Part shown: positions 18,983 through 29,301 of the stretch, one piece after another
Layout: every line of letters starts with the position of its first letter
Position numbering within the stretch: the stretch's first letter is position 1
From: an uncultured Pseudomonadales bacterium
GTDB lineage: Bacteria; Pseudomonadota; Gammaproteobacteria; Pseudomonadales; Cellvibrionaceae
Direction of reading: 5' to 3'
DNA: 64,000 bases
Assembly (NCBI GenBank): GCA_947489425.1
Contig: CANLDL010000004.1
Location: forward strand, 124,001 to 188,000
Program-made: the position numbers and the translations under genes
The notes under the pieces: model-generated
The model's database searches: none
What the model saw: only the letters and a program-made list of their open reading frames with translations
What the model was told of the DNA's origin: nothing

Positions 18983-20020
18983 TTATCCAAAGCTGATTTC
19001 ATCGACGCCTCTATTATTTTGGTCGTTTTCTGACTTTTCGACACGTGCCACTATTTCCTCAACGGATTCTGACTCGGTATTTATACCGCCTAGTGCATTG
19101 ATGAGTTGCTTAATAAGGCTGGATAATTCCAGTGTCATCACTGAAAATTCAATAGCAAATTGCTCTTCGCTAGTTTGTGCCTCAAAGCTATCGGCTTTCT
19201 CTTGAATGTTATCACCAAAACGCAAACGTTTAATGGCAAGTTGATCATCAAGCACAAATTCGATGCCATCCATCCAGTTAAGGGCTAATTTACTGATAAT
19301 CATGCCAGCTTGTAGGTGGCTATTGATCTCATTTGAAGAGAGATCTTGGTGTTTGGCGCGAATAACGCTACCGGTCTCTTTTGGATTTGCTAGTTCGCAT
19401 TCGCTGCCAAGTACAAAATGTTGTGGCATTGATCCACTTTGAGAGGCAGTTGTTACCCATTGCGTCATCATTTGAAAGGGCAGCTGCTTACTAGCTATGG
19501 GGATAACAGGTAAGCTACCCAAGGACTCACGCAGTAATGTGAGTAACTCCTCGGCTTTATTGGCAGAGGCTGCATTAATAACAACATGTCCCTGTTTGCG
19601 ATCAATATAGGCATATTGGAAGCTAGAGCGAGTAAAGGCTTTGGGTAGCAAAGCCATGATGATATCGTCTTTCAAATCTTGCCTCTCTTTGCGCCTTACC
19701 GGCCTACCTTCTTGCTCGCTAATCTCAGCGGCTTTCTCCTCTAGTGCCTCGTTAATAACGCTGGCAGGCAGGACTTTTTCTTGTTTTTTGGCGCATATAA
19801 GTAGGTAGTCGTTTTGCTCGAAGACAAGATCAATATCGTCACTATCTGTTGTCTGTGGGGGTGTTTTTTTAGGCGAGAGCGGCGATACCCAGCCAAGGCG
19901 AGAGGGCTCCTGGCTGCTGCAAGGTGAAAATAAGTGGGTATTCATGCACTCGTTAAGTGCTGTTTTATCGAGCTGGTAGCCCTGAGTAAATTGGTAAAGC
20001 CTTAAGTTTTTAAACCACAT
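18983..20020 (-). CDS. rdgC: Recombination-associated protein RdgC
   Basis: A ring-shaped dimeric DNA-binding protein that inhibits RecA and is linked to replication fork handling. The N-terminus MWFKNLRLYQFTQGYQLD and the segments SRLGWVSPL and DIIMALLPKAFTRSSFQYAYID are diagnostic. At 345 residues it is longer than the usual 300 or so; the extra part is mainly an acidic C-terminal tail after ELSSLIKQLINALGG (about residues 310-345). It is followed on the minus strand by the DUF2130 gene after 56 bp. Confidence 0.95.
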   Translation of the reverse strand: MWFKNLRLYQFTQGYQLDKTALNECMNTHLFSPCSSQEPSRLGWVSPLSPKKTPPQTTDSDDIDLVFEQNDYLLICAKKQEKVLPASVINEALEEKAAEISEQEGRPVRRKERQDLKDDIIMALLPKAFTRSSFQYAYIDRKQGHVVINAASANKAEELLTLLRESLGSLPVIPIASKQLPFQMMTQWVTTASQSGSMPQHFVLGSECELANPKETGSVIRAKHQDLSSNEINSHLQAGMIISKLALNWMDGIEFVLDDQLAIKRLRFGDNIQEKADSFEAQTSEEQFAIEFSVMTLELSSLIKQLINALGGINTESESVEEIVARVEKSENDQNNRGVDEISFG

Positions 20021-20190
20021 AAAATGCTCTTTAAACAGTAAACCGATAAGATTTAGCTGATAGTTGTTTGATTGAAGGATTGCTTAAATAGCTAATCAAT
20101 GATCTTTGAGGCGATCATTAAACTACGAGAAGAGTTGTGCTAATAGGTGTAAGTCTGGGCCCCCATTGAGCCCAGTGATATATGCTGAGG

Positions 20191-20565
20191 TCAAGACATA
20201 CCAAAACGGCCGTTTAGGTAGTTGATAATGTCGTCAGATTCATACATCCATTTGACTTTGTTGCCCTGCTCGATACGAAGGCATGGCACCTGAGTAGAGC
20301 CTTGTTGTGATAGCTCTTGGTAGTATTCTTGTTGCTTACGGATATCACGCGTTTCTATGTTGATATTTAGTTTATGGATAGCTCTGCGAGTTTTAACGCA
20401 AAACGGGCAAGCATAGAATTCATAGAGCGACAATTGACTAGTCTCACTCTTTAAAGCTGCTTGTGCTTCTGGACTGCGCTCAATTTGCTTGGGTTGAGTG
20501 AGTTTGCTGATAAATATGATGACCCTTCCTAGTCCTTCACGTAATAATTTAAGTAATATCGACAT
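20191..20565 (-). CDS. Glutaredoxin-like protein with N-terminal hydrophobic stretch
   Basis: A 124-residue thioredoxin-fold protein. The dithiol motif ACPFCVKTRR (Cys53 and Cys56) and the cis-proline TQVPCLRI are intact, and the C-terminus WMYESDDIINYLNGRFG is the GSH-binding helix of glutaredoxin/GST N-domains. Residues 1-25 form an amphipathic or membrane-associating helix (LLKLLREGLGRVIIFISKL). It likely reduces disulfides or mixed glutathione disulfides, perhaps at the membrane. It is divergent from the aldehyde dehydrogenase gene. Confidence 0.85.
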   Translation of the reverse strand: MSILLKLLREGLGRVIIFISKLTQPKQIERSPEAQAALKSETSQLSLYEFYACPFCVKTRRAIHKLNINIETRDIRKQQEYYQELSQQGSTQVPCLRIEQGNKVKWMYESDDIINYLNGRFGMS

Positions 20566-20803
20566 AGTAAACCTGATTAAGCTGTTTTTATAATAACTTT
20601 GAGAATTCTACATGCTAATAGCGCTGTTGTCTTCTACGGCTTTATAGTAATTTAAGCGAGAATTTTATCAAGAGTATCGATAGCTAGCTTATTATATGGC
20701 TTTCTGATTCTCTGTTGTAATTAGCTTTTTATTTTTGTGGCTCGATAAGAGTATTATATCAGCAAAATCTCAGTAATATATTTGAATGGTAGGAGTTTTA
20801 ACA

Positions 20804-22210
20804 GTGGCGATAATAGATGAAAAGCAGTGTGTCGCAGAGCTAGTGGCAAAGGCGCGTGAAGCTCAGGCATTATTTGCCCAGTATTCACAGGAGCAAGTTG
20901 ATGAAGTGGTGATTGCCAGTGCTTGGGCACTCATTAACCCTGAAAATAATGCGCGCCTTGCTAAGCTTGCAGTGGAGGAAACAGGGCTTGGTAACGTTGA
21001 AGATAAAATTACTAAAAATCATCGTAAAACCTTAGGGCTATTACGCGATTTACGTGGGGTGAAAACTGTCGGTATTATCAAGGATGATAAAGGAGATGGT
21101 ATTACTGAGATAGGCCGTGCAGTGGGTGTAGTAGGAGCCATTGTTCCTTCGACTAACCCTATCGCGACACCCATGAATAATATCTTGAATTCACTAAAGT
21201 GTGGCAATGCTATTATTTTAGCGCCATCTCCTAAAGGGCAACCTTCGTGCACTCGCTTAATTGAGCTTATCCACGAAGAGCTTAATCGAGTAGGAGCGCC
21301 ATTAGGTTTGGTCCAGCAATTACCTGCACCCGTGAGTAAATCTCTCACTCATGAATTACTTCAACAGGTCGATCTCATTATTGCAACGGGCTCGCAAAAC
21401 AATATCCGCTCTGCCTATAGTAGCGGCACACCAGCCTTTGGGGTAGGTGCAGGTAACGTTACGGTAATTGTGGACGAGAGTGCTAACCTCGTCGATGCCG
21501 CCGAAAAAATTAAAGCCTCAAAAACTTTTGATAATGCCACCAGTTGTTCTTCAGAAAATAGCATCATTATTATTGATGCAGTTTATGATGAAATGATCGC
21601 TGAGTTAAAAAAAGTGAACGGAGAATTATTGACAAATGATGAGAAAGAAAAGCTCAGAGACAATATGTGGCTCAATGGAAATTTAAATAGGCATATATTG
21701 GCAAAGCCTGTTGATGAGGTATGTAATGTTAGCGGGCTTGATCGCAGCGAGTTAAAACGTAGCGACTTTTTAATGGTTACTGAAACAGATGTTGGCGCTA
21801 GTGCCCCTTTTAGCGGGGAGAAAATGTCACTAGTGCTAGCTGTTTATCGAGCCGCAGATTTTGACGAGGCCAAAAAAATTGCCGATAGAATCTTATCCTA
21901 TCAAGGCAAAGGCCATTCTTTAGGTATTCATACGACTATCCCTGAGCGTACGCAGCAGTTAGGGCACGAGATGCCTGTATGTAGAGTGATTGTCAATCAA
22001 GCGCACTGCTTTGCCACTGGTGGTAGTTTTGATAATGCACTGCCGTTCTCTCTCTCTATGGGCTGTGGTACTTGGGGTGGTAATATTACTGACCAAAACG
22101 TGCACTATAGGCAGTATTTGAATGTGACACGGGTGGTGAGAACCATAGAGCCGCGTACAGTGAGTGTCGATGATATTTTTGGTGACTATAAAGAGAAATA
22201 TTTAACATGA
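20804..22210 (+). CDS. sauS: Acylating (CoA-dependent) aldehyde dehydrogenase, sulfoacetaldehyde dehydrogenase-like
   Basis: A 468-residue member of the CoA-acylating aldehyde dehydrogenases (SauS, EutE, AdhE N-domain). The catalytic cysteine is in SCSSENS, and the cofactor region AVGVVGAIVPSTNPIATPMNN and the late motif GHSLGIHT are typical. The start is placed at GTG 20804 because AGGAG at 20791-20795 precedes it by eight bases; an ATG at 20786 is in frame but has no such site. The next gene overlaps by 4 bp (ATGA) and encodes an acyl-CoA ligase, the SauS/SauT pairing that in Cupriavidus turns sulfoacetate into sulfoacetaldehyde. Xsc and a transporter are not in the window, so the substrate may differ. 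Confidence 0.72.
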   Translation: MAIIDEKQCVAELVAKAREAQALFAQYSQEQVDEVVIASAWALINPENNARLAKLAVEETGLGNVEDKITKNHRKTLGLLRDLRGVKTVGIIKDDKGDGITEIGRAVGVVGAIVPSTNPIATPMNNILNSLKCGNAIILAPSPKGQPSCTRLIELIHEELNRVGAPLGLVQQLPAPVSKSLTHELLQQVDLIIATGSQNNIRSAYSSGTPAFGVGAGNVTVIVDESANLVDAAEKIKASKTFDNATSCSSENSIIIIDAVYDEMIAELKKVNGELLTNDEKEKLRDNMWLNGNLNRHILAKPVDEVCNVSGLDRSELKRSDFLMVTETDVGASAPFSGEKMSLVLAVYRAADFDEAKKIADRILSYQGKGHSLGIHTTIPERTQQLGHEMPVCRVIVNQAHCFATGGSFDNALPFSLSMGCGTWGGNITDQNVHYRQYLNVTRVVRTIEPRTVSVDDIFGDYKEKYLT

Positions 22211-23811
22211 GTGCGTCACTTAACCTCACAGATTACACGCCACCGGCTAGTACGATTCGAGCGCTAATCGATAATTATGCGCGACAGTGCCCCGATGCAT
22301 CTTTTGCACTATTTCCCGATGCGGAGTTCTCAAATATAGAGGACAGCCATAAAACATTAAGTTATGGCGAGCTACAGCAGTGTGTGCTTGAGTACGCGGG
22401 TTTTTTTGCCGCGCTTGGTGTACAAAAAGGCGATAAAGTTTCTTTTATGCTTGGTAATGGCCGCACTAGCTTGCTGCTATTTTTGGCAACACTCTATTCG
22501 GGTAATGTCTCTGCGCCATTGAACCCTGCAGCCGGTGCCGAGCAAATTGATTATGTGCTTGATCACTCGGATACAAAAATTATTTTTGTATCCCAAGATT
22601 ATTACGAACAAGTTAAAAACTCTGTTCAAAAACTCGCGCGTGAGATCACTATTATTGTGAGTGATATCGACAGTGGCCCTAATTGGCCTTTGCCTGCTAT
22701 TGAATCTCCACCAATTGCAGTGGATGCAAATGATGAGGCTTTGCTGATGTATACCTCGGGCACAACAGGGCGTCCTAAAGGTGTTGTACTTACACAAAAT
22801 AATTTATTAGCGGGTGGTATGAATACCGCTTGTGCCCATGAACTAAGGGCTAAAGACCGAGCAGTTTGTGTGTTGCCCATGTGCCATATTAATGCGCAGT
22901 GCTCGACGGTGATGGGGCCATTAGTGAGTGGTGGCAGCGTAGTGATGTCTCACGGTTTTAGCGTAAACCAATTTTGGAATTGGGTAATTGATTATCAGGC
23001 TACGTGGTTTAGTGTGGTGCCGACGATTATTTCTTATTTAATTCATCAGCAAAAACAAAGAAGTGCTGAACAAAAAAGCGAGCTTAAAAACCGCCTGTGT
23101 AACATTCGCTTTGGGCGCTCGGCATCGGCACCGCTAGCGCCTTCTATTCATGAGTTGTTTGAGAAGATTTTTGGTATTCCCATTGTCGAGACAATGGGCT
23201 TGACCGAGACCTCGGCGCAAATATTATCTAACCCTATGCCGCCTAAAGAAGGTAAGTATGGCTCGCCAGGTATTGGTTTTGGCACCGAAATAAAAATTAT
23301 TGATAGCCATGGTAATACACAAGCTACAGGTCATGAGGGTGAATTAATGGTGCGTGGTGAGTGTGTAATGAAGGAATATTATAAAAACCCAACGGTGACG
23401 GCCGAGACTATTAATGTTGATGGCTGGCTACATACGGGTGATTTAGCGCGTATGGACGAAGACGGTTTTGTTTTTATTACCGGCCGTTTAAAAGAATTGA
23501 TTATCAAGTGCGGTGAAAATATTGCCCCAAGAGAAATCGATGATGTGCTTTACTCACACCCAAGTATAGTAGAAGCGGGAGCAGTGGGTATTGACGATAG
23601 TGATTTTGGCCAAGAGGTTATAGCTTGTGTTGTAGTTAAAGATAATGAAAAAGTGAGTGAAAAGGAATTGTCAGATTTTTGTTTTGGTAAATTAGGTAAA
23701 ATAAAAACACCCAAAAATATTTTCTTTTTTGAAGAGTTACCCAAAGGCCCGTCTGGGAAAATACAGCGTTTAAAAATGGTTGATGAATTAAAGAGAAAAG
23801 CACTTATCTAA
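22207..23811 (+). CDS. sauT: AMP-dependent acyl-CoA ligase, sulfoacetate-CoA ligase-like
   Basis: A 534-residue adenylate-forming ligase. The P-loop-like motif YTSGTTGRPKGVV (near residue 180), the hinge region GWLHTGDLARMDEDGFVFITGR, and the C-terminal catalytic lysine motif GPSGKIQR are all present. It makes an acyl-AMP and then an acyl-CoA. The 4-bp overlap with the dehydrogenase gene implies translational coupling and a joint pathway: acid to acyl-CoA to aldehyde (or the reverse). By context it resembles SauT; oxalate- or other small-acid ligases are alternatives. A strong bidirectional terminator follows at 23845. Confidence 0.72.
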   Translation: MSASLNLTDYTPPASTIRALIDNYARQCPDASFALFPDAEFSNIEDSHKTLSYGELQQCVLEYAGFFAALGVQKGDKVSFMLGNGRTSLLLFLATLYSGNVSAPLNPAAGAEQIDYVLDHSDTKIIFVSQDYYEQVKNSVQKLAREITIIVSDIDSGPNWPLPAIESPPIAVDANDEALLMYTSGTTGRPKGVVLTQNNLLAGGMNTACAHELRAKDRAVCVLPMCHINAQCSTVMGPLVSGGSVVMSHGFSVNQFWNWVIDYQATWFSVVPTIISYLIHQQKQRSAEQKSELKNRLCNIRFGRSASAPLAPSIHELFEKIFGIPIVETMGLTETSAQILSNPMPPKEGKYGSPGIGFGTEIKIIDSHGNTQATGHEGELMVRGECVMKEYYKNPTVTAETINVDGWLHTGDLARMDEDGFVFITGRLKELIIKCGENIAPREIDDVLYSHPSIVEAGAVGIDDSDFGQEVIACVVVKDNEKVSEKELSDFCFGKLGKIKTPKNIFFFEELPKGPSGKIQRLKMVDELKRKALI

Positions 23812-23844
23812 AACATTGTTAGAAAATAATATTCAAGTCTAATG

Positions 23845-23878
23845 AAAAGCCGTTACCTTAATCAGTAACGGCTTTTTT
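23845..23878. terminator. Bidirectional rho-independent terminator between sauT-like gene and fhs
   Basis: The 12-bp stem AAAAGCCGTTAC / GTAACGGCTTTT with an eight-base loop is followed by T residues on the plus strand and, read on the minus strand, also ends in T. It lies between two convergent genes, 33 bp after each stop, and should serve both. Confidence 0.9.
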
Positions 23879-23911
23879 ATAAATGAAGAGTAAAATATAA
23901 AAACAAATAAT

Positions 23912-25582
23912 TTAAAACAGGCCGTCGATCAAACCTTCATCATTGAGTTTAATATTATTTGCCGAAGGGATACGTGGTAGCCCAGGCATTGTCATTATTG
24001 AGCCACAGATTACAACAATAAACTCAGCGCCTGCCGAGAGTCTGACTTCTCTAATGGGTACAATATGGTTCGACGGTGCACCGAGTAAGGCAGGGTCTGT
24101 CGAAAAGCTGTATTGTGTTTTAGCCATACATACAGGAAAGTGTCCAAATTCTTTTTGCCAGCTTGCTAATTTGTCGCGTACCGCTTTGTCGGCGGCGATG
24201 TCATCGGCACCATACAGTGTGCGTGCAATGTGACGTATTTTTTCAAAGAGCGGCATGGTATCTGGGTAAAGTGTTCTAAATTGAGCGGCGCCAGACTCAA
24301 CGAGGCCAACGACTTTATGTGCGAGCTCTTGAGTGCCTTTTGAGCCATCTGCCCAGTGTTTACAAACACAAGCTTCTACGCCAAATTCAGCGCAGTAGTC
24401 GATTATCGCTTGTACTTCTGCGTCGGTATCGGCGGTAAAGTGGTTAATACCTACAACAACAGGTACGCCAAACTGGCCAAGGTTGCGTAGGTGACGGCCA
24501 AGGTTGTCGAGTCCTTTTTTAAGTGCATCAACGTTTTCATTATTTAGCTCATCTTTAGCAGCACCGCCGTGCATTTTAAGCGCGCGTACTGTTGCAACTA
24601 GTACGGCAGCATCAGGCTTGAGGCCAGTTTTTCGGCACTTGATATCAAAGAATTTTTCGGCACCAAGATCTGCACCAAAGCCAGCTTCTGTTACGACATA
24701 ATCGGCGAGTTTTAGTGCTGTTTGTGTGGCGACTGCCGAGTTACAGCCGTGTGCAATATTGGCAAAAGGGCCACCGTGAATAAACGCTGGATTGTTCTCT
24801 AGTGTTTGTACAAGATTAGGGCTAAAGGCATCTTTTAATAACACAGTCATTGCGCCTTCGGCATCGATATCGCGGGCGTATACAGGCTGTTTATCTGGTG
24901 TATAACCTATAATAATATTTCCAATGCGACGTTGTAGATCGGCAAGGTCTGTCGCTAGACAGAAGATCGCCATAATTTCTGAGGCAACGGTAATATCGAA
25001 ACCCGTTTGGCGAGTAATACCATTAGCTGCGCTACCTAGAGCAATGACAATGTCGCGCAAGGTGCGGTCATTCATGTCCATGACACGGCGCCAAGTAATA
25101 TTTTGAGAATCTAAATTACTTTTGTTTTCCCACTTAATATGGTTATCGATTAATGCCGAGAGTAAGTTGTGGGCCGCGCCAATGGCGTGAAAGTCACCAG
25201 TAAAATGCAGATTGATGTCTTCCATCGGTACAACTTGTGCATAACCGCCACCGGCAGCGCCACCTTTCATACCAAAACAGGGTCCAAGGCTTGGCTCGCG
25301 TAGGCACATCGCTGTTTTTTTACCGATACTGTTTAGGCCGTCGCCTAAACCAACGGTTGTTGTTGTTTTACCTTCACCTGCTGGAGTGGGTGAAATTGCA
25401 GTCACTAAGACAAGTTTCCCATCGGGGCGATCTTTTAAGCTATTGATAAACTTGCTATCTATTTTTGCTTTAGTATGACCATAGGGAACTAGGTGTTCAG
25501 GAGCAATACCTAGTTTTTCGCCAATTTCGAGAATTGGTTTCATCTGGCTCGCACGTGCAATTTCTATATCGGTTTTTACCAT
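23912..25582 (-). CDS. fhs: Formate-tetrahydrofolate ligase
   Basis: A 556-residue ATP-dependent enzyme that makes 10-formyl-THF from formate and THF. The P-loop [18 protein letters not shown] (near residue 65), the segment [20 protein letters not shown] and [16 protein letters not shown] are family hallmarks. The start at 25582 has GGAGA nine bases upstream. It links formate to one-carbon metabolism. Its partner FolD is not in the window. It is convergent with the sauS/sauT-like pair, so a functional link is possible but not implied by co-transcription. Confidence 0.97.
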   Translation of the reverse strand: MVKTDIEIARASQMKPILEIGEKLGIAPEHLVPYGHTKAKIDSKFINSLKDRPDGKLVLVTAISPTPAGEGKTTTTVGLGDGLNSIGKKTAMCLREPSLGPCFGMKGGAAGGGYAQVVPMEDINLHFTGDFHAIGAAHNLLSALIDNHIKWENKSNLDSQNITWRRVMDMNDRTLRDIVIALGSAANGITRQTGFDITVASEIMAIFCLATDLADLQRRIGNIIIGYTPDKQPVYARDIDAEGAMTVLLKDAFSPNLVQTLENNPAFIHGGPFANIAHGCNSAVATQTALKLADYVVTEAGFGADLGAEKFFDIKCRKTGLKPDAAVLVATVRALKMHGGAAKDELNNENVDALKKGLDNLGRHLRNLGQFGVPVVVGINHFTADTDAEVQAIIDYCAEFGVEACVCKHWADGSKGTQELAHKVVGLVESGAAQFRTLYPDTMPLFEKIRHIARTLYGADDIAADKAVRDKLASWQKEFGHFPVCMAKTQYSFSTDPALLGAPSNHIVPIREVRLSAGAEFIVVICGSIMTMPGLPRIPSANNIKLNDEGLIDGLF

Positions 25583-25923
25583 TATTATTAATCTCCAGCG
25601 TTGGAATAGTGAATTTTATATTGAGTAATGTACCTTTTTGAAAGTTAGCACCAATCTCAAGCGTATAAGCGATTGGTTTTTTTAAAATTGGATGGCTAGT
25701 TAAGCAAAAAAAACTCTAAATGAAAAGCGTTTACTAATGAATCTTAGGGAGAATGTGCAGAATAAGAAAAGTATTTTATTTTTAATCAAGAAAAAATATA
25801 TTAAAGAGAAGTAGCGGCACCATCTTTTTAAAATGGTGCCGTAGTATTAGTGCAATACACTTAATATATATGCAAAAAAATACATAATCTATTTGAAAAA
25901 TTTAAATAGATTATAACGAGAAA
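25583..25923. other. Intergenic stretch between fhs and yghU with one hairpin
   Basis: About 340 bp, AT-rich, holding the fhs promoter region. A perfect 9-bp inverted repeat, CGGCACCAT at 25815-25823 and ATGGTGCCG at 25833-25841 with a nine-base loop, lies about 80 bp beyond the yghU stop. It has no immediate T run on the minus strand, so it is at best a weak terminator. No gene or riboswitch is recognisable. Confidence 0.5.
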
Positions 25924-26802
25924 TTATTTTTCTTGTTCTAATTTATCTTGGGTGCGCAGCTCAAAATCAGAAGCGTTGTGACGCTCATGTAATTGCTCGC
26001 TTAACTCACCCCAAGTACGGTTTACCATGCGGCCACGTTGTACCGCAGGGCGTTTTCGAACCTCATGTGTCCAGCGCGCCAAGTTTTCGTAAGTGCTGGC
26101 TTGTAAAAATTCTGCAGCGCCATACAGTGTGTCGAGTACAAGGTTTCCGTACCACGGCCAGATAGCAATATCTGCAATGGTGAAATCATCACCACAAATA
26201 AATTGTTTGTCAGCAAGATGCTTATCGAGTACATCCATTTGACGTTTTACTTCCATGGTAAAGCGATCGATGGGGTATTCCATTTTAAAAGGAGCGTAGT
26301 TATAAAAATGACCAAAGCCACCACCCAAATAAGGTGCGCTACCCATTTGCCAAAACAGCCAAGATAGACATTCAGTTCTACCAGCAGGGTCATTTGGAAT
26401 AAGTGCTTTAAATTTGTCGGCAAGGTAGAGCAGAATAGCGCCCGATTCAAACACTCGCTGCGGCTCACCACTTGCGCTGTGATCCATTAATGCGGGTATT
26501 TTTGAGTTTGGGTTAATATCAACAAAATCACTACCAAACTGGTCACCATCACCAATATTGATCATATAGGCGTCGTATTCTGCGCCGCTAATGCCCAACT
26601 CCAGTAATTCTTCGAGCATCACTGTTACCTTTACACCATTCGGTGTGGCCATTGAATATAATTGCAAGGGATTTTTTCCGATGGGTAGTGTTTTTTCTTG
26701 AGTTGCACCCGAGATAGGCCTATTAATCTTTGCCCATTCGCCGCCATTTTCAGCATCCCACGTCCAGATCTTGGGGGGAGTATAAGAAGAATCGTCAGTC
26801 AT
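25924..26802 (-). CDS. yghU: Glutathione S-transferase family, YghU-type disulfide-bond oxidoreductase
   Basis: A 292-residue protein very similar in layout to E. coli YghU: N-terminal WTWDAENGGEWAKINRPISG, KTLPIGKNPLQLYSMATPNG (thioredoxin-like domain), INPNSKIPAL with the cis-proline, and the helical C-domain ending RPAVQRGRMVNRTWGELSEQLHERH. This class binds two glutathiones and reduces disulfides or organic peroxides. It acts in the cytoplasm. It has its own promoter region; nothing else is in its operon. Adjacent sequence upstream (26803 onward) begins the accessory region. Confidence 0.94.
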   Translation of the reverse strand: MTDDSSYTPPKIWTWDAENGGEWAKINRPISGATQEKTLPIGKNPLQLYSMATPNGVKVTVMLEELLELGISGAEYDAYMINIGDGDQFGSDFVDINPNSKIPALMDHSASGEPQRVFESGAILLYLADKFKALIPNDPAGRTECLSWLFWQMGSAPYLGGGFGHFYNYAPFKMEYPIDRFTMEVKRQMDVLDKHLADKQFICGDDFTIADIAIWPWYGNLVLDTLYGAAEFLQASTYENLARWTHEVRKRPAVQRGRMVNRTWGELSEQLHERHNASDFELRTQDKLEQEK

Positions 26803-27505
26803 TATTGGTATCCTTTGGTTGTTTACTCGCTTAGTTGATTGGTGTAGACAGTTAAATCGAGGAAATAGTGCAATAGTATTCTATCTGATGATAGGTATAT
26901 GGTAGCGATTTTGCTGAATTCAATACTAGTAAATAATTGTACAGAGAAAATATGAATATTCCCGATGTGGCCTTTACTGTAGGTATTTGCCTTACGTTAT
27001 TTTGTATACCAGAAATGTAATTCTCTCTACTGAGTAATAATTTGACTACCTTTTGATGCCTTTATCGTCGATTAAGTGGGAGAGTTCTCTTATCTAATAA
27101 ACAGCTATGAATAGTAATTGTTGAAATTTTTTATGAGTCATTATTCTTTAGATGTTTCTATAAGTGACTCTTTATATTTTTTTATTATTAAAAAAATCCA
27201 TTATTTGACCTGCATCAAATAACTGGAATGTTTTTTTGACTGAAGATTTATAGACTGTTAGCGTGGGCTTTAATTCTTGCAATGTGAATGAAAGCCGAAA
27301 TAGATTTTTTGTGCTAAGCCTGTCAATTTGGATATGGATGTTTCTATTTTTTAAAATTATCTCTATTCAGTTTGTTAAGCTAATTCTTTAGCAAAGTTAG
27401 TCGTATTTAAATTGTCCTTCATTAAAGTGTCATGTGGATTCTATAATGTGATGAAGGTTTTATTCATTAGAGTTTTATGGAACAAGGGATTTAAGGAGAA
27501 AAATT
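26803..27505. other. Long AT-rich intergenic region upstream of the RHS locus
   Basis: About 700 bp without a supportable gene; only very short frames such as a 22-codon one at 26952 occur. It contains the yghU promoter side, a TATAAT box at 27442-27447 that could be the -10 element for the RHS gene (no well-spaced -35 was found), and an AAGGAG ribosome binding site at 27493-27498. The low GC content matches the start of the RHS gene and suggests acquired DNA. Confidence 0.5.
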
Positions 27506-29184
27506 TTGTTTAACTTTATTAAAAAAGAATAAGTAAGGGAGTTTATTTAGTAGCTGCTTACTTATATTTATCATCATTCTCTTCTTTCGCTGTACAATTA
27601 GAAGATCAATCACTTCTAACGTCCCCAGAATTTACCTATTATTCTAGCGATGGCTTTTGGCTTTTAGATGGTATATTTCAAAATGGAGGCACGAGGCCGC
27701 ACAGCTTTTTTCCAATTAAATCTTTAGCCCAAATCGAGAGCGAATGTGCTTCTAGAGTCAATTCGCTAATAGAGGATTATATACCTAATAACCTTTTCTT
27801 TCCGCAACAGCTTCAGGATTTATATCGTACAAATTACCCTAGTTATTCTTATATATATTCTGTTGTTCTCACTAGTGCCCCACTTCAAACATTTGACGAT
27901 GGACCGATACGTAATTCGGCGTGTTTTATTTTTCTTGCTAATGATCCTTTAGCTGATGCATGTTCTGCTGGAGGGCGTATTTGGAATGGAGAGCAGTGTA
28001 TTATTCCACCTGCTTCAACAGAACAAGATGATCCAGCTAATCTTGGTGATGACAATAAGCATCTAACTTGCGAGCCGGTAAATATCGCAACGGGAAATAA
28101 GTTTTTTCCCCTGTCGGACTTCGTGGGTGCTGGTATTAACCCGTTACGCTTTAATCTTTTTTATAACTCCCATGGTGGCACTAACACTTGGTCAGGTGAA
28201 TATCGCCAAGCGTTAGATATTGCTGCAGATACTATTACTGTTATACGCAGTAATGGACGGAGAGTTGGGTTTACAATCAGTAGTGGTGTTATTACTGCGC
28301 CCTCACAAATACCCGAGCGTTTAGTTTTTGATGCAGGTACTAGTATTTATAGTTTAACACTCCCTGACAATACTCTAGAACGTTACGATGCCAGTGGACA
28401 GTTATTATCCATTCGTTATCCCAGTGGCTTAACGCACACTCTTAGCTATACCGCAAATACAATAAGCGTCACTCGTCGAGATGAGTCATTATTATTAACG
28501 TTAACCGATAATAATATAACAAGTGCAACACTGCCCGATGGTACCGTTATTAATTACACCTATGATGTAGTTGATGGTGTAAGTCGTTTGCTTCAAATTA
28601 CCTATCCAGATCTTAGAACGCGAACCTATTTTTATGAAGATGCGACCTTCCCAACTTATATCACAGGTATAGAAGATGGTAATGGGTCTCGTATTTCATC
28701 AGTGCAATATGATGATCAAGGCCGTGCAATAAGTAGTGAATTTGGTTCATTAAATTCAGGTATTAGGCGTACACAAATTCAATACAATACCGATGGTACA
28801 CGCACATTAACGAACTCTTTAGGTAAACAAAATATTTATCATTTTACCCAGTTCAACGGAGAATATAAGTTAACTCAGGTAGCAGGACTTGCCTCTGAGA
28901 ATTGTGCAGCTGCTAATAAAGCCTACATCTACGACACTAACGGTTTTATAGCTAGTAAAACGGACTGGAAAGGTAACGTTACGACTTACGTTAATAATAA
29001 TCGTGGCCAAGTTATTTCTAGTACCGAGGCTAGTGGAACACCAGAGGCGCGGACAGTAACGACTGAGTGGCATCCAGAGTTCTATTTGCCTACAAAAATT
29101 ACAGAGCCGGAGCGGGAAACCATTTTGACTTACGACATTAATGGGCGATTGCTCTCGCGTCAAGTTCAACCGAAGGCTCCATAA
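27506..29184 (+). CDS. Secreted RHS-repeat protein, N-terminal half, with apparent frameshift near its start
   Basis: A TTG at 27506, seven bases after AAGGAG, begins MFNFIKK and then hits a stop. If one base is added to the A6 run (27521-27526) it continues in the long open frame as KRISKGVYLVAAYLYLSSFSSFA, a signal peptide, and then about 530 residues. The frame from 27523 to 29184 has no stop and no other start before GTG 28123, which lies inside the domain. The protein has an unknown N-region, the family entry segment EPVNIATGNKFFPLSDFVGAG (DUF6531-like), and YD/RHS repeats (e.g. YDASGQLLSIRYPSG). It ends with a stop where RHS repeats would normally go on. Either a frameshifted gene, a slippage site, or a sequencing error. 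Confidence 0.7.
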
Positions 29185-29301
29185 ATTTGGTATTAAATTA
29201 AGGTGAATATTAAATCGCACCTTGTTTAATCAGTAAAAATTAATTGTGCTCTGCTAGCTCAAAATAATTACGCGTAAAAACAAAATACAAAGGATGTCAT
29301 T

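Noticed and set aside
25583..25923. Riboswitch upstream of fhs
   Set aside because: No conserved riboswitch core could be recognised; only the 9-bp hairpin far upstream is present.
28123..29184. GTG at 28123 as the start of the first RHS gene
   Set aside because: The same frame is open for 200 codons further upstream and encodes the family's ATGNK entry segment and a signal peptide, so 28123 is inside the gene.
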